NCBI GenBank assembly: GCA_963773765.1
Contig: CAVZCC010000001.1
Span: 744,001 to 808,000 of the forward strand
Direction of reading: 5' to 3'
From: CAVZCC01 sp963773765
GTDB lineage: Bacteria > Actinomycetota > Acidimicrobiia > Acidimicrobiales > Microtrichaceae
DNA: 64,000 bases
The position numbers and the translations under genes were made by a program. The notes under the pieces were generated by a model. It worked only from the letters and a program-made list of their open reading frames with translations, made no database searches and had not been told where the DNA came from. Of the stretch, positions 44,513-54,100 are shown in pieces (position 1 is the stretch's first letter; every line of letters begins with the position of its first letter).

Positions 44513-46011
44513 GTGGACAACGCCCTTCTCGTGGCCCGGCTCGTGTTGGCGGCGGTGTTCGCCGTGTCGGGCGTGGCCAAACTTCTCGACCTGACCGGAA
44601 CCCGCACCGCGGTCCGGGATTTCGGGGTGCCCCAGCGGTTCGCCCGCCCCGCCAGTGTGCTCCTACCGGTGGTCGAGCTCGTGATCGCTGTCTGCCTGGT
44701 GCCCGTCGGTACCGCCTGGTGGGCCGCAGCTGCCGGTACCCTCCTCCTGCTCGGCTTCATCGCCGCCATCGTCCGGTTGATGGCGGCCGGAGAACGCCCC
44801 GACTGTCATTGCTTCGGCCAGCTCCACTCAGAGCCTGTCGGCTGGCGCACGCTCCTGCGCAACACCGTCCTCGTCGGGCTCGGTGCGTTCGTGGTGATCG
44901 CTGGACGACCCGAAGCCGGGGCGTCCTTGGTGCCCAATGACGCCCCCGTTGTGGCGGTGGTGGCTGTTATCGCCGCATTCGTGATGGCGATTGTCGTCGG
45001 CATCGAAGGCTTCGTGCTGTACCACCTGGTGGCCGGCCACGGTGGGGTGCTGGCCCGGCTCGACCAGCTGGAGCAGTCTGAGCGTGGGACCAGGTCCAAT
45101 GTTGGTGACGTCCCCGAAGTGGGGCTTCCCATTGGCTCGATCGCGCCACCATTCAGCCTTCCTGGCCTCTTCGGTGAGGTCACGACCCTTGACGCACTGC
45201 GGGCGCCGGGGCGGCCTGTGATGCTGCTGTTCACGGACCCCGGATGTGGCCCGTGTCAGGCTCTCATGCCGGAAGTGGGTCGCTGGCAGGCCGATCTCGC
45301 CGGCGTGCTCACCATTGCGGTGGTGAGCCGCGGGACCCGCGAGGCCAACCTGGCCAAGACCAGCGAGCACCTCGTTTCCAATGTTCTGGTCCAGGAGGAC
45401 GACGAGGTCGGCTCCGCCTACCGGTTCGTCGGGACCCCGTCCGCATTGGTCGTCGACGCCCAGGGACGAATCGACAGCCCGATGCACATCGGCGCCGAAC
45501 CGATCCACGCTCTTGTCAGCCGTTACGCCCGAGAGGGTGGCCGAGGTGCCGACGGCGGCCGGAGCGGTGATCCCATCCCGGTCTACGCGGTCGAACCCTC
45601 CCTGGTTGGACGCTCGGCACCTGCGCTCGAGCTACCCGACCTCGATGGCACGACGGTCAGGCTCGACGATCACCGCGGCACCCCTGTGCTACTGCTCTTC
45701 TGGAACCCGGGCTGCGGCTTCTGCCAGCAGGTGCGAGACGATGTGGCCGAACGCGAGGCAGCACTCCGCGATGCTGGCGTCGACCTCCTCATCGTGTCCG
45801 CCGGCGGTGTCGAGGAGAACCGCGCTTTGGGCTTCACCTCGCCGGTGCTGTTGGAGGATGCCTTTCGGTCGGCCTCGACTTCGGCGCACGCGGCACCCCA
45901 ACAATCGTCCGGGTCAACGGTGACGGCGTGATCGACTCCGAGCCCGCGGTCGGTGGACCTGCGGTCCTCGAGATCATCGATGACTCGCTCACCTCAGCCG
46001 ACACTCGATAG
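44513..46011 (+). CDS. MauE/DoxX membrane domain fused to two thioredoxin domains (one indel)
   Basis: This is a protein of about 499 aa. Residues 1-140 hold four membrane helices with PDCHCFGQLHSEPVG, the MauE-type redox module with paired Cys. A fifth helix follows (residues about 145-175). The first thioredoxin-like domain has TDPGCGPCQALMPE, the second FWNPGCGFCQQVRDD. After an indel near 45867 the frame continues GLDFGARGTPTIVRV to a TAG at 46009-46011. MauE and MauD proteins build disulfides in the periplasm. Here both functions and a second thioredoxin are in one chain. It follows a gene for an export protein very rich in Cys, 12 bases away. Confidence 0.85.
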
Positions 46012-46351
46012 GAACACCCTTCCGCCACTGCAGTGCAAGGCCGGTCTGACCGGCGGAAGGCTTCCCAGGGCACTGTGTCGGGGCGCTCCAGAAGGCCCTC
46101 TGTTCGGTCCGTCGCCACAGGGGGGTCGGCTGACGCACCGTACGAAGCGATCTGGAACTTCGGATGCAGTTGGCCCCGCCGCCGGCGACTTGGCTCGAAG
46201 GGAGCCCCGGCAGGTCTGTCCGTCAACACGAAGTGCTCCAACCATCACCGCTCGGCACCTGCCCATGTCCGGGTGCGCCCAGATCGGGCTGGTGCAATGC
46301 CTCCAGTCTCGACCACCGGGACCGGCCCACGGCGCCCGCGTGCCACCTGGC

Positions 46352-46780
46352 TCAGGCGAGGTCCATGAAGACCCGCACGCTGACCACGCCCAGCCAGGCA
46401 AGCGCAATGATCAAGGGAATTGCACGCCACGGGTAAAGACGCTGCACCACGCGGAGTCGGCGATTCGGGCGTCGTGTCCCGTCTAGGGTCGTCCGTCTGC
46501 TTGATCTGCGCGATCAGCGCCGGGATCTCAGAGCTCTCAAGACCGCGATCGGCGGTTCTGTCGCCAGCCATTTCTCGTCCCGCAGATTCCTGATCGCAAG
46601 TGCGTTTGCATAGAGACCCGCCCAGGAACTAAGTGCCGTGGCGATTCCCAGGGCCGCGAAGATGTAGACCAACGCCTCAACTCCGTCCCATGCGAAGGCG
46701 AGGGCTGCGAACAGAAACCCGTTGAGCGTGAACAACCAAGTGATCCGCTGGTCACGGAGGACATCTTCGTGCTGGATCAT
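46352..46780 (-). CDS. Small membrane protein, two compensating indels
   Basis: From ATG 46780 the frame gives IQHEDVLRDQRITWLFTLNG, two helices (residues about 18-60) and NALAIRNLRDEKW, a pattern seen in a widespread family of small membrane proteins. The frame then breaks near 46530. Residues SEIPALIAQIKQTDDPRR lie in a second frame, and the ending LYPWRAIPLIIALAWLGVV returns to the first frame and stops at 46352. Total length would be 142 aa, normal for that family. Start and stop being in phase supports one gene with two indels. Function unknown. Confidence 0.65.
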
Positions 46781-47208
46781 GGATCCAGCACCGCTTGCCG
46801 GTCCTCTCGTGTCGTCGGTACCGTCGTGCTGTCGTCGGTCAAAGCGCTGTCACCTCGGGTCCGATCGGGTGCTCATGACGGTCGACGCGAGACGGTTGCC
46901 GTGGTTACTGGGCCCGCCTCCGGTAGCGATCCTGGTAGCCGCGCCGGGACAGGCGGACTCAGGCCGAACCCCTGCTAGTGCTGTGATGTAGCCCTTCCCC
47001 TTCCGACGGTCCCGACGGGCTGGGACAACGTCGGCCCGAAGATGGTGACCAACGCGACGGAACCTCGAGTCGGCACCCCAACCGCACTCGGGTCGTGTCC
47101 AGGTTCCCAGCGCCGTCACGATGCAACGCGAACCTTGCGACCCCATCTGTCGGGTCGCACGCCGCGATCCTGAGCCGTTGAGCGAGCAACCCGCCAGGCG
47201 AACTTCAG
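46781..47208. other. Gene-free stretch
   Basis: About 430 bases with no coding pattern or RNA that I can recognise. Codon periodicity is poor on both strands and stops are frequent. It may contain decayed coding sequence. Confidence 0.45.
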
Positions 47209-47394
47209 TTGCACGTTGGGACCCCGGTGGAGGTGTGGAACTACTCCAACCGTACTGGTCCGACGGCTTCTCGGTGGCGGCCATCGGCGAAGGCGACTAC
47301 GGGCTGCGACGCGCGTCGGACAAATCGGTGCTGCCGGTCTGGTTCCCGCCCGACCGACGTCCGTCCGTCCAACGGACCGACGCTTCCGCAGTGA
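47209..47394 (+). CDS. 61-aa small protein, two compensating indels
   Basis: Reading LHVGTPVEVWNYSNRT, then (after an indel near 47258) WSDGFSVAAIGEGDYGLRRA and SDKSVLPVWFPPD, then back to the first frame (after 47355) for DVRPSNGPTLPQ and a stop at 47394. The pattern of a short beta-barrel with WSxGFxVAxI and SVLPxxFPPDDVR occurs in conserved small actinobacterial proteins. The start would be TTG 47209. Function unknown. If the indels are real it is a pseudogene. Confidence 0.5.
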   Translation: MHVGTPVEVWNYSNRTGPTASRWRPSAKATTGCDARRTNRCCRSGSRPTDVRPSNGPTLPQ

Positions 47395-47827
47395 GACCGG
47401 CCAATCCGCCAGCGGTCACTCCGATCGACGTTCGTCAGGGAACCAGAGTCGGGACTGCCGCTGCGGCCGGCCTTTCGGGAGGTTCGTACGCGACACAGCC
47501 GGAGTCCCAGCCGGACTCGGGCCGTGCCGGATGCCCACGGTGGTCGGCGCCCTTTCTGCCGGCCACTCCCGATTGCTGAACTACCTGTCGGCCACAGCAC
47601 GGCGGTGCTGAAGGTTCCGTCGGTCGTCGGACACGTCGATACGCGGCGCCCGTTCGTCCCAGGAGTGGCGCTCGTCCGACACGCCCCAGGTGTCGTGGAA
47701 CCGACTCTGCCGCCGGTTGAGCATCCGATGGCAAAGTCGAACGACTCGACCAACTCGTCACCGTCGGTCAGGGGGATACCGTGCGGGCTGCCGGACTTAC
47801 ACCAGCGAGTAGAGTTATCCACGTGAC
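47395..47827. other. Gene-free stretch before the HTH regulator
   Basis: About 430 bases with no confident gene. A TAGAGT-like -10 element lies at about 47804, shortly before the regulator ATG. The strand-symmetric Gly/Arg-type ORFs here lack homology signals. Confidence 0.4.
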
Positions 47828-48502
47828 ATGGCCCCAACCGACGCGGCGACGGTGATCGAGTTGCAGGTTCAGGCGCGGGCGCTCGGCGACCCGACCCGTC
47901 ATGCCGTCTTCCAGTACCTCGTCGACGCGGACGCCCCCATCGGGGTGGCCGAGCTCACCAAGCACTTCGGACTGAACCACAACGCGATCCGCCAGCACCT
48001 CGCCAAACTGGTCGACGCCGAACTCGTCATCGAGTCGTCCGCGCCACCGTCGGGACGGGGCCGACCCCGCCTCGAGTACACCATCGACCCGACCACCGAC
48101 AGCCGCTGGGGCGTCACCGGCCCGTACGAGCGGCTCTCGGTGCTGCTGACCGAGATGGTCCGCAGCGGCGACGGGCCCGTCGAAGTCGGTCGACGGGCCG
48201 GGCGGCGGCTTCGCCTCGCGGACTACAGCGAACAGGAACCGCTCGAGCGGTTCGTCGAGCAGATGCAGCGGCAGGGCTTCGAACCTGACGTTCGCAGGCG
48301 CGGCGACCGGTTCGACGTGACGCTCCAGAGCGTGCCCGTTCACCTCCGCGGTCCTCGTGGACCCGGACACCGTCTGCCAGCTCCACCTGGTCTCGCCCAC
48401 GGGGTCGCAGCAGCGGTCGGCGACATCGAGGTGGACGAGCTCGTCCCAAAGGACCCCCGCCGCGCACACTGCCGGCTCCGCGGCCACGTCATCCCGGAGT
48501 AG
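47828..48502 (+). CDS. HTH regulator with Fe-S-type Cys motif (SufR/ArsR-like), two compensating indels
   Basis: This is a 224-codon gene. The N-terminal winged helix reads LGDPTRHAVFQYLVDADAPI then LTKHFGLNHNAIRQHLAKLVDA, near to the DeoR/ArsR-like SufR group. The C-terminal half, corrected for indels near 48325 and 48393, reads SCPFTSAVLVDPDTVCQLH and ends KDPRRAHCRLRGH. These three Cys are placed like the Fe-S ligands of SufR-type regulators, so it may sense NO, oxygen or iron. Start and stop are in phase. It is convergent with, and overlaps by 14 bases, the haemoglobin gene, and is the likely regulator of that module. Confidence 0.75.
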   Translation: MAPTDAATVIELQVQARALGDPTRHAVFQYLVDADAPIGVAELTKHFGLNHNAIRQHLAKLVDAELVIESSAPPSGRGRPRLEYTIDPTTDSRWGVTGPYERLSVLLTEMVRSGDGPVEVGRRAGRRLRLADYSEQEPLERFVEQMQRQGFEPDVRRRGDRFDVTLQSVPVHLRGPRGPGHRLPAPPGLAHGVAAAVGDIEVDELVPKDPRRAHCRLRGHVIPE

Positions 48503-48925
48503 CAGGCTGCGCTGCCGGCCTCCAATCGAAGCCGAAGATGCGCCTTGCCATGCCCGCCATCAATGTCCGGGCATGGGACTTTGCGTGTTCTGCTGTCGGT
48601 CCAGCCCAGCGGCTGTCCACGCAGCGGGACCACAACGAGTACCAGCGGTCGCAGTGCAGCGCCCGGATCGGCTCAAGTCCGTGGAGGTGTCGGTGCACGG
48701 CCATGACATGCCCGGCGGAGCAGTCGGTGTCGAGGAGGATCCGGCACCAGAGTCGACGAGCCTCGGGATGTGCGCTGCCCAATCGACCTCGGCGACCTCT
48801 CCGAAGACCGGCTCGAGGACCTCGTCGAAGACAACCTCCCGGTAGAACTCGACGACCAGGTCGTGCACGTCGGAGCGCGACACCAGATCGGCCGACGGCG
48901 CCACGATCCCCGGCAGCTCAGACAT
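48489..48925 (-). CDS. Truncated haemoglobin (group III-like), copy 2, one indel
   Basis: ATG 48925 starts MSELPGIVAPSADLVSRSDV. The globin reads VEFYREVVFDEVLEPVFGEV, AAHIPRLVDSWCRILL, then after an indel near 48745 DTDCSAGHVMAVHRHLHGLE, SLWSRCVDSRWAGPTAEHA and a basic tail. The proximal His would be the one in AVHRHLHGL-type context. The start overlaps the preceding globin stop by eight bases, so the two form a tandem pair. Group III truncated globins bind oxygen or NO. Sequence between the copies is related but not identical. Confidence 0.75.
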
Positions 48926-49330
48926 CGAGCGGGATCCCGACGAGCTGGTGGCTGTGCACCCGGGCGACGTTGTGTGCGAGCTCCAGCGCCCGCGACGCGT
49001 TCGGGCCCGCCCAGCCGCCCTCGACGGTCTCTCCGAACAGCTGCAGCCACCGCTCGAAGTGTGCAGGCGTGAACGGCGAGCGGGCACTCACCTCGGCATG
49101 GGCACGGAACGGGTTCCCTCGGTAGCCGTCGATCCCGAGCAGCGCCCGGCACCAGAATGCCGTGAGCTTCGGCAGGTGCTCACTCCAGTCGACCTGAGCA
49201 ACGTCGTTGAACACGGTCCCAGCAGGTCGTCCTGAGCAACGTCCTGGTAGAAGTGGCGCACCATCTCCGAGATCTCGGCCCGCGAGTCGAGATCACCGGT
49301 GGGCGCCTCGGCCCCTGCACCTCGTCCCAT
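48918..49330 (-). CDS. Truncated haemoglobin (group III), copy 1, one indel
   Basis: ATG 49330 begins an acidic lead, then SRAEISEMVRHFYQDVAQDD. After an indel near 49218 it reads FNDVAQVDWSEHLPKLTAFW, CRALLGIDGYRGNPFRAHAE, SPFTPAHFERWLQLFGETVE and GGWAGPNASRALELAHNVAR. That is the group III truncated haemoglobin pattern with the haem-ligating His in the PFRAHAE helix. The family is linked with oxygen or NO chemistry. It is 131 bases from the divergent PAS gene and is followed by the second copy. Confidence 0.82.
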
Positions 49331-49448
49331 CTCTGGACCTCCGGTCCCGACTGGCGTCACACCACACTGATGCGGACTTTATCTGTCGATGACTAGAGTA
49401 TTTGGGCGCGGCGGTCGAGGGTAAGGGTCGTCGGTCACCGCGCCAGGC

Positions 49449-49455
49449 AAGGAGG
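49449..49455 (+). promoter_or_regulatory. Consensus ribosome binding site of the PAS gene
   Basis: AAGGAGG, seven bases before ATG 49462, fixes that start codon over an in-frame ATG 60 bases upstream. A TAGAGTAT -10-like element lies near 49395. Confidence 0.6.
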
Positions 49456-49461
49456 CGTCCG

Positions 49462-50011
49462 ATGGCTCCAGAGGACCGGTCCGACGAAGGCGGCGACCCG
49501 CCGTGCTGGGCGCACCTCGTGGACATGCACGACACTTCCCCGGATTCTCCCGCAGCGGCGGGTCCGGCGGAGCTCGCAGACCTGATGGCCAAGCTTGCCG
49601 ACGCCGTCGTCGTCTGTGATCCGTCCGGAGCCATCACGTTCTGGAACGACGCAGCCACCCGCCTTCTCGGCTTCGCACCGGCGCCCGGCACGAGGCTCGA
49701 TGTGATCATCCCGGAGCGGTACCGGGAACGGCACTGGCGCGGCTGGCAAAGGGTTGTGGCGACAGGGGCCACGCGCTGACGGCGACCGCCTGCTCCAGGT
49801 GCCGGCTCGCCACCACGACGGACACATGATCTCGTCGCGTTCACCGTCACCCTGCTGCACGCGCCCGACGACGGGCGCGAGTCAGGCGGTCGCGGCCGTC
49901 CTGCGCGACGACACGGAGAACTACCAGGTTCGCCGGCTGGTGAAGGAACTCGGACTCAGCCTGGAGCCACCGTCCCAGGCCGCAACCCGGTCCCCTGGGC
50001 AGCCGCGGTGA
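49462..50011 (+). CDS. PAS-domain protein, frame broken
   Basis: ATG 49462 has a consensus RBS. The product is about 180 aa. A PAS domain begins near residue 40: LADAVVVCDPSGAITFWNDA then ATRLLGFAP, LDVIIPERYRERHWRGW (a typical PAS end helix). After indels near 49778, 49828 and 49880 the frame gives LLQVPARHHDGHMIS, FTVTLLHAPDDG and AVLRDDTENYQVRRLVKEL. No output domain is present, so it may sense a ligand or haem and act through a partner. It is divergent from the truncated haemoglobins. Confidence 0.72.
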
Positions 50012-50062
50012 ACGCACCGCCACGATCCGCGAGGGCTCGGTCCTTCGCCGGGCGTCGGGTTC

Positions 50063-50158
50063 TCAGCGGCCCGGTGTCGTTCCGGTTGTGTGTGGGAGAA
50101 GTGCAGCTGCCACCGCAGCGAGCGAGACGAGCATCGTCGAAAAGCGACGGATCTTCAC
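50063..50158 (-). pseudogene. Signal-peptide fragment
   Basis: GTG 50158, with GGGAGG upstream, opens a 31-aa stretch with a perfect signal-peptide look (VKIRRFSTMLVSLAAVAAAL), but it stops at 50063 right after the cleavage region. This may be the remnant of a secreted-protein gene cut by mutation or by a sequence error. Confidence 0.35.
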
Positions 50159-50381
50159 GTCGGTACCTCCCCCTTGGTCGCCCACCTCGGCGGACGACCC
50201 CCTCGGAGGGAATCTAGGGAACCACCGACTCCAAGTCAACGAGTTCAAGGTGGCGGGCCGGCACCGAATTCGACGCTCGGCCTGTGTGCCAGGTCGACAG
50301 CGACGCCGTCGCTCCCGGCGTGGCTCCGGTCCCGCCGCCGTGTCACCCGTACGGGAGGGCGAACACCCTGGAGGGGACCCC

Positions 50382-50528
50382 ATGAAGCGTTCACCGCTCG
50401 CAGCAGTCGTGCGAGCCGGGGTGCTGTGCCGGCGGCGATCTCAGGCTCAGCAGCACCGCCGGCCGCGATGCCCGAAGCCCGAAGGGCCCTCTGGTGGCGG
50501 GCTCGCAGGCATGTCAGGATCCTTCATA
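50382..50528 (+). CDS. Putative short exported peptide gene, uncertain
   Basis: ATG 50382 has GGAGGGG six bases upstream and opens MKRSPLAAVVRAGVL, which resembles the start of a signal peptide. A frame change near 50427 gives LAGGDLRLSSTAGRDARS to a TAG at 50526-50528. The peptide would have 48 residues. The evidence is the RBS and start only. It lies 24 bases before the beta-helix protein gene. Confidence 0.3.
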
Positions 50529-50551
50529 GACGAATCATCTGGGGAGGATCC

Positions 50552-51401
50552 ATGGAGCGGACTCGGCATCGAAAGACGGACCCGTCCTTCTGGACACGAC
50601 GGCTCCGATGGCTCGTCGCCCTCGGCCTCGTGATGGCAGCACCGATGGTCGCTCCCCATGACGCGCTGGCCGGGGGGTCCGGTCCGACGGGTCCCAGGGC
50701 CTGCCGGGTGGTGAACACGAGCGACGAAGACGTCCGGCTCCGATCTGCAGGCAGCGATCGACGCCGCAACAGCCGGCGACACCCTCCGGGTTCGGGGCGT
50801 GTGCGCCGGGAACTTCACGATCGGAAAGGACCTGACGCTGGTCGGTCCGGCGACGCTCAACGGTGAGACCTGCACCGATGAGTACTGCAGTCGTGGCATC
50901 GTGCTGTGGGTGGACCCGGGCGACGTCACGCTCAAGCGCATGCGCATCGTCAACGGATCGTCCACCTACACCGGTGGTGGGATCCAGAACTTCGGCAACC
51001 TGACCCTGAGCGGTGTGAACGTGTCGGGGAACCTGGCCGAGGACGGTGCCGGTGGGATCCACAACTTCGGCACCCTCACCATGAACGGCTCCTCCTCGGT
51101 CACCGACAACACGCTCGTCTACGTCGGGTCCGGTGGCGGGATCTGGAACGTCGGCACCCTCGTCATGAACGGCCGGTCGACGGTCTCCGGGAACTCGGCC
51201 CAGGAGGGCGGCGGGATCTTCAACGAGGGCACCATCGTCCTCAGGGACCGGTCGTCGGTCACGGCGAACACGGCTGAATCGGGCGGCGGGATCCTCGACC
51301 GGGGCACCACGGTCTTCTCGCCGAAGTGGCACGGGACGGTCTGTGGGAACGAACCGGACGACTGGCCCGGGTGCGAGTCGTCCCCGCCGCCCACCTCCTG
51401 A
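50552..51401 (+). CDS. Secreted right-handed beta-helix repeat protein, one indel
   Basis: ATG 50552 with GGGGAGG upstream. A signal peptide runs to about residue 35 (RRLRWLVALGLVMAAPMVA). An indel near 50742 shifts the frame, then the body reads FTIGKDLTLVGPATLNG, CSRGIVLWVDPGDVTLKRMR, and repeats of GGGIQNFGNLTLSG, GGIHNFGTLTMNG, GGGIWNVGTLVMNG, GGGIFNEGTIVLRD and GGGILDRGTTVF. These short repeats of about 24 residues form a parallel beta helix as in polymorphic outer-membrane/pectate-lyase-like proteins. Likely an extracellular or surface protein; substrate unknown. Confidence 0.8.
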
Positions 51402-51871
51402 GCCGCGACACGGCCCGGCCGAATCCTGGGATTTCAGCCGGGCCGCATCTTGGTGGTTCACCCCACCTTGCATGTGATCACCACGGGGTCAACGTGGGAC
51501 GCAACCGTCGCGTTGACACCGCCGCCACATTTCCTTGCTCGTCCCGGCCCCGGCCACCCGTGGGTGACCGGGGCCGTTCCGCGTCGGACCCCTGCGACGA
51601 ACGAGGAGGGAAGGAGATTGCCGCCGGCGGGGGTTCCGACATCTCGGCACGAACGGCCCCGGCCACCCCAGTGGTCGAGGCCGTCGGCCCTGGACTGCCC
51701 TCCCCTCCGGGTCCAGCCTGTTGGCTCCGGACCCCGGCGGCAATGCGCCGTCTGGCGTATCGACACGGGATCGACGGGCGCCGACCCGAGCCCGGCCCCG
51801 AGTCCGACCCGAGGTTGTGCCGGTTGCTGTGCCAAGATGTCGGTCCCGGGTCCGACCCGGGACGGCACGGC
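51402..51871. other. Gap with a hairpin, no gene seen
   Basis: About 470 bases with no supported gene. It holds the hairpin described separately and two similar GGCCCCGGCCACCC-type stretches (51546 and about 51657). Promoter of the beta-propeller gene is expected here. Confidence 0.45.
51546..51575 (+). terminator. Terminator-like hairpin after the beta-helix gene
   Basis: A 14-bp stem with one G-T pair (51546-51559 with 51562-51575; core GGCCCCGG-CACCC), a 2-base loop and GTTCC after it. It is 145 bases beyond the stop of the beta-helix gene. Confidence 0.65.
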
Positions 51872-52843
51872 ATGCCGGTGAGCAGGGGGTTCGGGCGATG
51901 GGGCAGGGCACACGGAGTCGCGGACACGTCCGCACCGCGGTCATGGCAGCGGCAGTGGGCGGTCCTGGCGGCCATCGCGACGGCCTGCACACCGCCGTCG
52001 ACCAACCCCGACGGTTCGATCCCGCAGAACGCTCCGCTGAGCGCCCACGGCCTGGCCCCGGAGGGTTCCGAGCTGTGGGCGGCGGACCTGCTGGGCGGCC
52101 AGCTGGTGCGCTTCGACCCCGCCACCGGGGTGATCTCCGAGCGCTACGGCGCCGCGGAGGGCCTGTGCCGACCCGACGACGTGGCCGTGCTGCCCGGTGG
52201 CGACCTGGCCGCCACCTGCCCCGGCCAGGGACTGGTCATCCGGGTCCACCGCGGCGGGACGGCCTCCGTGCTGGCCGCGGTCGGCACCGGCGTCAACCCC
52301 ATCGTGGTCGACCCGTCCGGCACCTCGGTGCTGGTCGGCTTCACCTACGACGGCGACGACCGACTGCTGCGCGTGCCGCTCGACGGCGGCCCGGTCCAGG
52401 TGGTGGCCTCCGGTCTCCCGGCACTGGCCGGGTTCGGCTTCGGTCCCGACGGCAACCTGTACGTGCCGACCGGCGGACTGGACCCCACGCCGGGAGCGGG
52501 CGGCCTGGCCCGCATCGACACCGCCACGGGCACGTTCACCCCGATCCCACTCACCTTCCCCGGTGAGCCCGGCCGGACCGGCTTCGACATCGCCTCCGGC
52601 GCGGACGTCGGCCCCGATGGCACCGTCTACGTGGCCCAGGCGCTCAACGGCGCGGTCTACGCCGTGGACCCCGACACGGGAGTCACCACCCTGGTGGGGC
52701 CCTCGCCGGTGGGCGTGGCCGACAACATCGCCGCACTGGCCGACGGCCGGGTGCTGCTGTCGGGCCTCACCGGCGGCTCGGTCGGGGTCTTCTCCCCCTC
52801 CGGCGCCGGGTTCGACGTGGCGGTCCGCCCCATCGGCTTCTGA
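51872..52843 (+). CDS. Secreted beta-propeller lipoprotein (SMP-30/NHL-like)
   Basis: This is a product of about 323 aa. The N-terminus contains a lipobox-like AIATAC (WAVLAAIATACTPP), after which the chain would be lipid-anchored. The rest forms repeated four-strand blades: GSELWAADLLGGQLVRFDPA, RPDDVAVLPGGDLAATCPG, GTGVNPIVVDPSGTSVLVGF, AGFGFGPDGNLYVPTGG, SGADVGPDGTVYVAQALNGA and NIAALADGRVLLSGLTGG. No catalytic site is clear. The start is uncertain: ATG 51872 is in frame, while ATG 51899, with a better RBS and signal peptide, would need one indel. Confidence 0.8.
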   Translation: MPVSRGFGRWGRAHGVADTSAPRSWQRQWAVLAAIATACTPPSTNPDGSIPQNAPLSAHGLAPEGSELWAADLLGGQLVRFDPATGVISERYGAAEGLCRPDDVAVLPGGDLAATCPGQGLVIRVHRGGTASVLAAVGTGVNPIVVDPSGTSVLVGFTYDGDDRLLRVPLDGGPVQVVASGLPALAGFGFGPDGNLYVPTGGLDPTPGAGGLARIDTATGTFTPIPLTFPGEPGRTGFDIASGADVGPDGTVYVAQALNGAVYAVDPDTGVTTLVGPSPVGVADNIAALADGRVLLSGLTGGSVGVFSPSGAGFDVAVRPIGF

Positions 52844-52905
52844 GCCTGCCGCCTCCCCCGCCCGCGGGTGCGAAGATGCACACGCAAGCACACGGAGGCG
52901 CTGAC

Positions 52906-53994
52906 ATGGACACCATCCTGATGACCGGGTTCCCGGGGTTCCTCGGCAGCCGCCTGCTGCCCGGGCTCCTGGAGCGGGCGCCGGGATCCCGCGCCGCCTG
53001 CGTGGTCCAGCCCAAGTTCGCCGGCGTGGCCCGGGCCCGGGTCCGTGAACTGGTCGCGGCCGACCCGTCGCTGGAGGGCCGCATCGACCTGGTGTCGGGC
53101 GACATCACCCGGGTCGGCCTGGGCCTGGACGACGCCGTGGCCCTGGCCGGCACCGTCACCGAGGTCTGGCACCTGGCCGCGGTGTACGACCTGTCCGTGC
53201 CCCGGGACCTGGCCATGCGGGTCAACGTGGAGGGCACGGCCAACGTGGTGCGCTTCGCCCAGGACTGCCCGGGCCTGCGCCGCCACCAGTACGTGAGCAC
53301 CTGCTACGTCAGCGGCCGCCACTGCGGGCCGTTCCGGGAGACCGACCTGGACGTCGGGCAGTCCTTCAACAACTTCTACGAGGAGACCAAGTTCCTGGCC
53401 GAGGTGGAGGTGGCGGCGGCCCGGGCCGGGGGCCTGCCCACCTCGGTGTACCGGCCCGCCATCGTCGTCGGGGACTCCCGCACGGGGGCCACCCAGAAGT
53501 TCGACGGGCCCTACTTCCTCGCCCAGTGGCTGCTGCGCCAGCCCCACTGGGCCCTGGTGCCGGTGGTGGGCGACCCGACGATGGCGCGGTTCAACATGGT
53601 GCCGTCCGACTTCGTCATCGACGCCATCGAGCACCTCTCCGCACTGGACGGTTCGACCGGGCGCACCTACCAGCTGGCCGACCCCGCTCCCCTCACGGTG
53701 GACGCGCTCCTGGACGAGATGTGCCGGGCCACGGACCGGCGGGGCCTGCGGGTCCGCCTCCCCCGCCGGCTGACCGAATGGGCCCTCCGCCACGTCGGCC
53801 CGCTGGAGGACCTGGTCCGCATCCCGGCCGATGCCGTGCCGTACTTCGTGCACCCGACCCACTACGACACCGCTCGGACGACCGCCGACCTGGCCGGCAG
53901 CGGCATCACCTGCCCCCCGGTGCCCGACTACCTGCGGACCCTGGTGCGGTTCATGGCCGAGCACCGCGACGCCGACCTGGGCGTGATGGTCTGA
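52906..53994 (+). CDS. NAD(P)-dependent extended SDR / thioester-reductase-like protein
   Basis: This 362-aa protein begins MDTILMTGFPGFLGSRLLPG, the TGxxGxxG dinucleotide loop, and has VTEVWHLAAVYDLSVP, a Tyr/Lys pair in FNNFYEETKFLAE (YxxxK), and YRPAIVVGDSRTGAT. The fold is that of thioester reductases and fatty-acyl reductases. A missing Ser near the Tyr is replaced by the STCYVSG segment. The ATG at 52906 has GGAGG upstream; an in-frame ATG ten codons earlier is possible. The substrate may be a long-chain acyl or sterol compound, but this is not shown. Confidence 0.87.
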   Translation: MDTILMTGFPGFLGSRLLPGLLERAPGSRAACVVQPKFAGVARARVRELVAADPSLEGRIDLVSGDITRVGLGLDDAVALAGTVTEVWHLAAVYDLSVPRDLAMRVNVEGTANVVRFAQDCPGLRRHQYVSTCYVSGRHCGPFRETDLDVGQSFNNFYEETKFLAEVEVAAARAGGLPTSVYRPAIVVGDSRTGATQKFDGPYFLAQWLLRQPHWALVPVVGDPTMARFNMVPSDFVIDAIEHLSALDGSTGRTYQLADPAPLTVDALLDEMCRATDRRGLRVRLPRRLTEWALRHVGPLEDLVRIPADAVPYFVHPTHYDTARTTADLAGSGITCPPVPDYLRTLVRFMAEHRDADLGVMV

Positions 53995-54100
53995 GCCCCG
54001 ACGGGTCCCCCGCCACGGCGGACCCACCGCCCCGCCCCGGCCCGGCACCCGCCAGCGCCTAGGGTCGGACCGGACATCCGATCGGCCGAGGAGGACTGAC

